Part shown: piece by piece, positions 58,444-64,000 of the stretch
Layout: each line of letters opens with the position of its first letter
Numbering within the stretch: position 1 is the stretch's first letter
NCBI RefSeq assembly: GCF_010729305.1
Contig: NZ_AP022574.1
Coordinates: 2,666,001 to 2,730,000 of the forward strand
Source: Mycolicibacterium psychrotolerans
GTDB lineage: Bacteria > Actinomycetota > Actinomycetes > Mycobacteriales > Mycobacteriaceae
Direction: 5' to 3'
DNA: 64,000 bases
Notes under the pieces: generated by a model
The model's input: only the letters and a program-made list of their open reading frames with translations
The model's database searches: none
What the model was told of the DNA's origin: nothing
Made by a program: the position numbers and the translations under genes

Positions 58444-59661
58444 TTAGCTCTCCTTTGACAGGAATTGGTTGACCCACTTGTAGACCTCTTCCATAACCGG
58501 ACAAGGTTGCGGGGTCGTGGAGAATACACGGATCTCGCGGTAGCACTGGTCCTCAATACCGAGCGGGGGTAGCTCGTCTTCCCGAAGCCTGACGACTACG
58601 TACCCGGCGGCCAGCAAGTCAAGGCTCTTACGCTCATCCACGAGTTGTTTTGCGGTGGGTGAGTGCCAATATGACCCGTCGTATTCGATCGCCGCCGCGC
58701 GGCCATTCACCTCGACGATGATGTCAGCGGACCAGACGGCACGCGTACTGAAAGCGTTGTCACGCAACAATACCCCTGAGCGGGCTTCGCCGAAGACCTG
58801 AGTAGCCGCCGAGAGATAGGCCAACTCGACGCGCGACTTACCTGATCGCCGACACTCCGGGCACTCCGCACCGGAACTCCTACTGGCGAGCGATGCCCGC
58901 CAAACGTGTGCGGGATTAACTGAGCAAATCCATTCCGGAACGAACGACGTTGAGGCGGTGGGTCTGACCTTCCAGGCGCTGACTGGGTTGCTGGTACTCC
59001 ATTCAGCGGCGAGACCGGGATCGTGCCACGCCAAAGAATCAAGGATTGTGCGGCACTTTGGGCAGCGCCAACGCTGATACTTGTTCCTATCCCTCACGGA
59101 TTCCTGCCATTCGAAGCCGCAACAGTCGGCACGCCACCACACATCGCGTTTCGAGTCGAAAAGGACATTGTGTGGCGTGAGCTTTCCGTTCAGTGTGGGG
59201 TGCCACTGGGACGCGACCTCGGGATCGACGTCTGCAAGATAATGCGGCTTCGCCCTGGTCTCTGCCGCCTTGCAGGACGGGCAGCCCCCGTCTAGGAAAC
59301 TCAACGGGCTAATGCGGGGATAATGGCCCTTGGCGCAGCGAAATCGGTAAAGACCTGACCCGCCGACCATTACCTGGCGAGGGTCCGTGTCGTCCGCCCA
59401 ACTTGCGACCAATTCCGGCACGTCAGCGACCGGCGTCTTGCACCAACGGTCGTACTCCGCGGCCCATTCTTCCCTACGCCGCACCTCGCACTCGGGGCAT
59501 CCAGGCCAACTGGTCATCTCGGTTACTTTCTTCCTAAAGCGATGCCCGCACTCCGGGCAGACCCAGTGACACATCCGCGTCGCACGCAAAGAGACGGTTT
59601 CGAAGTCTGACTGCCTATTGCGCGGGTGATCCCACCACCGGAGCGCCTCGGAGCCGGAGTC
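58444..59661 (-). pseudogene. 3' part of an IS-interrupted zinc-ribbon array/Vsr-like nuclease gene
   Basis: About 405 codons, open from the IS junction (codon 59664-59662) to the stop at 58444; TTG 59589 could restart it. Four zinc ribbons: CPECGHRF/CPEC, FRCAKGHYP/CPSC, ADCCGFEW/CPKC and ICSVNPAHVW/CPEC. A C-terminal restriction-nuclease-like domain follows: WSADIIVEVNG, AAIEYDGSYWH, DERKSLDLLAAGYVVVRLRE, with the D-x-E/Y-D layout of Vsr/DUF559-type nucleases. The 5' part lies beyond the IS at 60974-61564 in the same frame. Any product from the internal start would lack the first three ribbons. Confidence 0.8.
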
Positions 59662-59687
59662 TTTTGAACTACCCCAGGTTTTGTTCC
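59662..59687 (+). repeat. IS left inverted repeat with target duplication
   Basis: Target duplication TTT (59662-59664), then a 23-bp terminal repeat (59665-59687) starting TGAACTACCCC and ending TTTTGTTCC. It differs at one base from the right-hand copy. Confidence 0.92.
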
Positions 59688-59711
59688 GATCTTTATAGGA
59701 GGATCAGGAAC

Positions 59712-60029
59712 ATGCCCCGTCAGTATTCGCCGGAGTTTCGCGATCGTGCGTTACGGATGTTGGACACCACGATGGAGGCCTCGGAAGTATCGGAGTTCGA
59801 GGCGATTAAGTCTGTGTCGAGCAAACTCGGCATCTCTGAAGAGTCGCTGCGTCGATGGCGGCGCAAGGCTCAAGTCGATGCCGGGGAACGACCCGGGACG
59901 TCCAGCTCCGAGCACGCCGAGATCCGCCGCCTCAAGCGAGAAGTTGCCGACTTACGCAGAGCCAACGAGATTCTGAAGTCTGCGTCTGCGTTTTTCGCAG
60001 CGGAGCTCGACCGCCCCGCGACGAAATGA
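59712..60029 (+). CDS. IS3-family transposase OrfA
   Basis: 105 residues from ATG 59712 (MPRQYSPEFRDRALRML), preceded by AGGATCAGGAA. Helix-turn-helix (VSSKLGISEESLRRWRRKAQ) binds the terminal repeats; the leucine-zipper-like EIRRLKREVADLRRANEIL is the multimerisation helix. The stop (ACGAAATGA) overlaps the orfB ATG, where a programmed frameshift usually fuses the two in this family. Confidence 0.92.
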   Translation: MPRQYSPEFRDRALRMLDTTMEASEVSEFEAIKSVSSKLGISEESLRRWRRKAQVDAGERPGTSSSEHAEIRRLKREVADLRRANEILKSASAFFAAELDRPATK

Positions 60030-60951
60030 TCGCCTACATCGATGCACATCGCGATCAGTTCGGGGTCGAGCTCATCTGTCGTATCTTGCGGGCAGCAATC
60101 CCGGATTCCTCACCTCCCGGGGCTACCGAGCCGCCAGGACCCGCCCGCCCTCAGATCGCGAAATCCGCGACGAACAGCTGATCGCGGACCTGCGTGTGGT
60201 GCACCGGCAGAACTACTCGGTGTACGGGGTCAAGAAGATGCATCAGGCCATGAAACGTCGCGGCTGGCACCTAGGCCGCGAACAGACCCGACGCTTGATG
60301 CGCATGGCCGGCCTGCGCGGTGTGCAGCGCGGAAAGCCGGTGTTCACCACCGTCACCGACCCCGCTGCCGCCCGGCCCGCTGACCTGGTCAACCGTCAAT
60401 TCAAGGCCCCGGCACCCAACCGGTTGTGGGTCGCCGACATCACCTTCGTACGCACCTGGCAGGGATTCTGTTACACCGCCTTCGTGACCGATGCCTGCAC
60501 CAAGAAGATCGCCGGCTGGGCCGTCTCGGCCACGATGCGTACACACGACCTGCCGCTTCAAGCATTCAATCATGCCGTGTGGCAGTCGAATACCGATCTA
60601 TCCGAGTTGATTCATCATTCCGACCGCGGATCGCAGTACTTATCGCTGACCTATACCGACCGACTGGCCGAACTCGGCATCGCACCCTCGGTCGGGTCCC
60701 GCGGCGATAGTTATGACAACGCCCTCGCCGAAGCCGTCAATGCCGCCTACAAGACCGAACTGATCAGCCGCGCTAAACCATGGCGGTGCGTGGACGACGT
60801 CGAGCTCTCGACTGCCGCATGGGTGGCCTGGTACAACCAGGAACGCCTGCACGAAGCCCTCGGCTACGTTCCACCAGCCGAGTACGAGGCCGCCCTCACC
60901 GGCGCCTCATACCCCGCGAGCCAGCCAACCCCGGCCCTCGCAACCGAGTAG
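60026..60951 (+). pseudogene. IS3-family transposase OrfB, frameshifted
   Basis: The first ~25 codons (MIAYIDAHRDQFGVELICR...) are read from 60026. The remainder, GFLTSRGYRAARTRPPS onward to 60951, is one frame off from about 60103. A C appears lost near AATCCCGGA (60097-60105). The downstream part keeps the rve catalytic triad: VADITFVRTW (Asp), HHSDRGSQY (Asp), SYDNALAEAVN (Glu), and HTH_21 upstream (YGVKKMHQAMKRRGWHLG). A start at ATG 60196 would give a truncated product missing the N-terminal region. Confidence 0.85.
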
Positions 60952-60976
60952 GAACAAAACCCGGGGTAGTTCATTT
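60951..60976 (+). repeat. IS right inverted repeat with target duplication
   Basis: GGAACAAAAC through GGGGTAGTTCA (60951-60973) is the inverted copy of the left end with one mismatch, followed by the second TTT (60974-60976). Confidence 0.92.
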
Positions 60977-61564
60977 CAACAGGATCCGCTTCGCGCCCCG
61001 ACCTCCAAAACTCGACGGGTTTTGGTTTCGGGAGCAACTGCAACCCCATCCGATATCTCCCATCCGCTCTACGCTGATGCGCCCGCACGACCGGCAACGA
61101 ACAATTAGGGTGCGGTGACTAGCGTCCCCCGTAATGTCGGCGGTCATGCCGATCAGTTCGTAGCCGCTCCCCTCCACAGCCGAGGCGATTTGTTCCCGAG
61201 ATAACCCGCGGGGGAGTTCGAACTGTTGGCTTGCCTGGTCGAGGAGTTTCTTCTCGTGTACGTAGCTGGCAAGCATGCTTCGGCCCTCTTCAGCCCACGA
61301 CTTCCAGAAACAAGCCCGGCAGGTCTTTATGCCCTTGGCGTTGTTGCCGACGATGTAGTCGAGTCGGTAGTGGGCGTGGACGCCACAGGTCAGGCAAGTC
61401 GTCAGCCACCAGGGATTTGGGCCTTGAAACGGCTCCGCCGGAGCTAGGCCGCCCTCGCGGAGTATCCGAACGAGACAATTGGTGCACCATGCGGGTTTGC
61501 TTCGTGTCACGAACGCAGCCGGATTCTCGCAACCTGGAGTCGAACATGACTGGGTCTTCGGCAT
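60974..61564 (-). pseudogene. 5' part of the IS-interrupted zinc-ribbon array/nuclease gene
   Basis: 197 codons from ATG 61564 (MPKTQSCSTPGCENPAAF); earlier in-frame starts up to 61639 exist. Three zinc ribbons: CSTPGCENP/CTNC, CLTCGVHAHY/CRAC and RCRSCGRISV/GCSC. The frame runs GAKRILLK, then stops inside the IS terminal repeat (TGA 60973-60971). Joined across the IS it reads on as KDSGSEALRWWDHPRNRQ into the 58444-59661 part, giving about 600 residues. Ribbon arrays of this type are predicted nucleic-acid binders. Confidence 0.8.
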
Positions 61565-61930
61565 CGCCGCTGATTGTTCCGTAGTCCAGCGCACCACAGG
61601 CGAGCCGGTGGTCATAACGGTGCACCGTCTTGAGGCCATCGGGGTCGGTCTGGCGTGGTCAGCCTGGCTGCGTGAGAGGGGGGCGCAGCAGGCTGTGGGC
61701 CGCTACCAGCGGACGGACTTCAGCGCGTTAGACAACCGCCCAACTTGCAGATCGGCGCTAAGGACGCGGACCACCTCGATCATTGTCGGAAGGGGTGACC
61801 CTCGGCCCTTGATCAGAGGGCGCAAGCCACTATGAGGCCACAATCCTGCCGTTTCAGGCTGATGCCGTCGGCGCTTTCGCTGTCGGTCGGGAGTCAACGG
61901 AACGCTTGTGATTATCGGGAAGGGACAGGC
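61565..61930. other. Divergent intergenic region within the island
   Basis: About 365 bp between the divergent zinc-ribbon gene and the PD-(D/E)XK gene. Short frames only; none has a good start or recognisable product. Presumably holds both promoters; no clear operator seen. Confidence 0.4.
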
Positions 61931-63220
61931 ATGAAACTGGAATCAATCCCTCGCATCGGCGCGCAGCAACCAGTGGGCTACGTAACGGAGGGAACTGTGG
62001 AGGCCCATAACCTCGTCGCGACGGACGAGGAATTCGTGGCCGCCGCCGAAGCGTTAGAGAACGCCACGGAGATCGGAGCGCTGTGTCAGCAGACCTTCAA
62101 CCTTGGAGTGCTCATACGCCGCCAAGCAACGCCAAACGTCGCTCTACTTTCATTCAGCGAGCGCGTGCAGCGGTTTGACGAGGACGTGCAGCGTGTGACC
62201 CACGAAGCAGTCCAGGCACTCACCGCCGAAGCAGACCGCATCGCCAACCCAGACCAAGGAGTGTTGAATGAAGCGGTCAACCGACAGCTCGGATTCCTCT
62301 CAGAGGCGATCGACCGCGCCTTCGACGAGAACGACAAAAAGAGTGCGCTGCACCGAGTGGAGCAAGCGGTTCGTAAGGCGGCAACCGAGGCTAACGAACA
62401 AGCAAGCCGATCTCTGCGAGATCTCCTATCGGTGAGCACGGGACGCGGACCCCTTGCCGAACTTCGCGAGACGATGGTCCGTGAAGTCTCAGCCCCATTC
62501 GCCGGCCTGAGCGACTCCCTGAAGGAAGTCGAGAAGCTACTTGCTGCCGAAATTGCCAGGCGTGACGAACACCAGAGGGGCACTCAGCAGGGAATCGAAT
62601 TCGAAGAGGCTGTCGCCGAAGAACTCGGCAAACTCTGCCAAATCACAGACGACATCCTCATCCATACCGGCAATGAGCCAGCTGCGGGCGGAAATAAAGT
62701 CGGCGATTACGTCATCGAGATCCACACCAACCGTGGCGCACAGGTCAAGATGGTTTTCGAGTGCAAGAAGCGTTCAACACCTCTGTCGGTCGCCAAAATG
62801 CGTGATGAACTCAGCACGGCGGCGAAGAACCGCGACACCGCCGTTGCTGTGATGGTCTTGTCGGGCGACGGTAGCGCGACACATCACATGCCCTTGCTGA
62901 AGCTGGCTGAACATCGTTACGTCGTCGTGTACGACGACTTGACCCGTGACGCGATGGCCTTGCGTCTTGCATTTCAGCAGGCGCGGTCGGATGCTTTGGC
63001 CACACTTGTCACGACCGGGGATGGTGAGGGCATCGACCTCGACGCACTTGTAGCGAAACTTGCTGAGGCCCGGTCGCTTCTTAGCCATCTAAAGCAAATC
63101 CAGTCCGGAGTTAGGGCAGGAGCGAAGGCCCTCTCGGCTATTCAGGACAACGCGGTAACTATGCAAACGAAACTGCTTGGATGCATGGATGATTGCGACC
63201 AGCTAGTCAAGTTGACGTAG
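61931..63220 (+). CDS. Coiled-coil protein with PD-(D/E)XK-type nuclease domain
   Basis: 429 residues from ATG 61931, chosen for the GGGAAGGGACAG just upstream. Residues ~40-215 are helical/coiled coil (VQRFDEDVQRVTHEAVQALT, KKSALHRVEQAVRKAATEAN). Residues ~220-320 show a restriction-nuclease core: GIEFEEAVAEEL (acidic residue), GDYVIEIH (Asp) and VKMVFECKKRST (E-x-K), then DTAVAVMVLSG. A helical tail follows. This resembles helical DNA-break or restriction nucleases (RmuC/Mrr-like architectures) but no named family is certain. Divergent from the zinc-ribbon gene. Confidence 0.75.
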   Translation: MKLESIPRIGAQQPVGYVTEGTVEAHNLVATDEEFVAAAEALENATEIGALCQQTFNLGVLIRRQATPNVALLSFSERVQRFDEDVQRVTHEAVQALTAEADRIANPDQGVLNEAVNRQLGFLSEAIDRAFDENDKKSALHRVEQAVRKAATEANEQASRSLRDLLSVSTGRGPLAELRETMVREVSAPFAGLSDSLKEVEKLLAAEIARRDEHQRGTQQGIEFEEAVAEELGKLCQITDDILIHTGNEPAAGGNKVGDYVIEIHTNRGAQVKMVFECKKRSTPLSVAKMRDELSTAAKNRDTAVAVMVLSGDGSATHHMPLLKLAEHRYVVVYDDLTRDAMALRLAFQQARSDALATLVTTGDGEGIDLDALVAKLAEARSLLSHLKQIQSGVRAGAKALSAIQDNAVTMQTKLLGCMDDCDQLVKLT

Positions 63221-63440
63221 GTCCGTAACCTCAATTCCAGTCATTGGCCATGGCCGAAGTCTGCCGCAAGCGCGAGATCCTACGGACAGTCGCGGACATC
63301 ACCGTGAAGCCGCCGGGTACCGCAAGCGCGGCGAGCCGATGGACTCGTACGCGATAGAGGTCCGTTTGGATGTTGGGCCGCCAGGATCGTCGCCAGTCGG
63401 CGGCGTGAATTAGTGAGTAGGAGTAGGAGTGGAGAGAACG
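63221..63440. other. Short noncoding gap in the island
   Basis: 220 bp without a gene; contains the GAGTAGGAGTAGGAGTGGAG purine run that provides the ribosome site of the next gene. Confidence 0.4.
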
Positions 63441-63890
63441 ATGGCAACCATGATCGCGCTGTGGAATCCCGACGAATGGCCCGACGGGGTGGCCGAACAC
63501 CACTTTGGATTGCTAGCTGAGCGTGGATTCGGCTTGTCCATCGTCGGTCCCTGGTCGACGGGATCGCGCAAGTACGACATCGGGTACGGCGACACGGTAT
63601 ACATGCTCATGGTTGGCGACCGTGGTCGCGGGGTGATTCGCAGCGGGATCGCGTTGGAAGGCATCAGTCAAGACGGCGACTGGCGTGGCGGCGACAGGGA
63701 AGCGAACTACATCAAGCGGGTTGAGTGGCGACACTTCGTACCTGTCGAGGATGCGTTGCCCACAGAAACCCTGAAGGATCAGATACCCGAAGTAAACTGG
63801 GACCGCATGCAGGCGAGCGGAGTTGTCATCGACGAGCCTGCCGCCCAAACGCTCGACGACCTCTGGCTGGCGCACATTGGACAGGCATAA
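63441..63890 (+). CDS. Small EVE/PUA-like domain protein
   Basis: 149 residues from ATG 63441 after GGAGTGGAGAG. MIALWNPDEW at the start, GDTVYMLMVGDRGRGVIRSG in the middle and YIKRVEWRHFVPVEDAL later match the EVE/PUA-like fold found at the N-terminus of modified-base-dependent endonucleases. Here no nuclease domain follows; the protein ends after a short linker (LDDLWLAHIGQA). Could read modified bases for a separate nuclease such as the preceding gene product, or be a truncated HNH-type enzyme. Confidence 0.6.
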   Translation: MATMIALWNPDEWPDGVAEHHFGLLAERGFGLSIVGPWSTGSRKYDIGYGDTVYMLMVGDRGRGVIRSGIALEGISQDGDWRGGDREANYIKRVEWRHFVPVEDALPTETLKDQIPEVNWDRMQASGVVIDEPAAQTLDDLWLAHIGQA

Positions 63891-63916
63891 CCACCTAGAC
63901 CCGGAATGCACGGTCG

Positions 63917-64000
63917 TCAGATCAAACCCAGCTCGCTGAGACGTTCGGTACTCGCGGCCCGCGCCGCGTCGTCGCGTTGGCGCGACTCTAGAGCGGCGTG
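63917..64000 (-). CDS. 3' end of a minus-strand gene, product unknown
   Basis: 27 codons of open frame enter from the right edge and end at TGA (63919-63917); the visible C-terminus is charged and helical, ending STERLSELGLI. Good codon bias and a natural-looking end support a real gene, but nothing more can be said. Confidence 0.45.
   Translation of the reverse strand, partial: HAALESRQRDDAARAASTERLSELGLI

Larger units (their letters stand above)
59665..60973 (+). mobile_element. IS3-family insertion sequence, 1309 bp
   Basis: Bounded by 23-bp inverted repeats with one mismatch, TG...CA ends, and a 3-bp TTT direct repeat. Encodes orfA (helix-turn-helix, leucine zipper) and a DDE-type orfB, the IS3 plan. 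It sits inside, and antisense to, the zinc-ribbon/nuclease gene; removing it with one TTT restores that gene's frame. orfB carries a frameshift, so this copy is probably not autonomous. Confidence 0.93.

Overview
The window is high-GC chromosomal DNA of a fast-growing environmental mycobacterium (Mycobacterium/Mycolicibacterium type). This rests on a single-chain FAS-I of 3096 residues followed by acpS, a complete yrbE-mce operon, an MspA-family porin, and an L,D-transpeptidase of the LdtMt2 type. The block 34.5-47.7 kb (DUF1906 Tat protein, fas, acpS, M20 peptidase, bcp, DUF3618 protein) matches the Rv2525c-Rv2520c order of M. tuberculosis. The species cannot be named from sequence reading alone.

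Layout. 1-14.5 kb: a plus-strand catabolic and uptake operon: aldehyde dehydrogenase (cut by the window edge), type III CoA-transferase, a thiolase-fold/DUF35 protein, a thiolase, then yrbEA, yrbEB and mceA-F, mostly with 1-14 nt overlaps. 14.5-18.7 kb: four small secreted proteins, a cytochrome P450 and a divergent TetR regulator. 18.6-21.1 kb: a coupled four-gene membrane operon (COX IV-like, COX III/NorE-like and two paralogous multi-helix proteins) behind a twin palindromic operator. 21.1-29.4 kb: a second acyl-CoA cluster (thiolase plus DUF35 partner, enoyl-CoA hydratase, two acyl-CoA ligases, amidohydrolase) and two Mce-associated membrane proteins. Several of these genes share a GAGAAT/ATTCTC inverted-repeat promoter motif. 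29.4-34.5 kb: two IspD-family proteins, LtrA, an MFS carrier and a MerR regulator. 34.5-47.7 kb: the conserved fas block. 48-55.3 kb: core genes (MspA-like protein, HtpG, degenerate SDR, serine-hydrolase-like lipoprotein, tRNA-Lys, LdtB).

55.4 kb to the right edge looks like a genomic island. Its left boundary is a remnant of a tRNA-His 3' end with the tRNA's terminator behind it, and codon use and G+C change visibly. It carries nuclease-type genes without an evident methyltransferase: a coiled-coil protein coupled to a DUF4041/GIY-YIG protein, a seven-zinc-ribbon protein with a Vsr-like nuclease end, a coiled-coil PD-(D/E)XK protein and a small EVE-like protein. The zinc-ribbon gene is cut in two by an IS3-family element with a TTT target duplication; deleting the element and one TTT restores a single frame. 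The insertion sequence itself has a frameshifted orfB. This island is the best candidate for an undescribed (probably defence-related) system.
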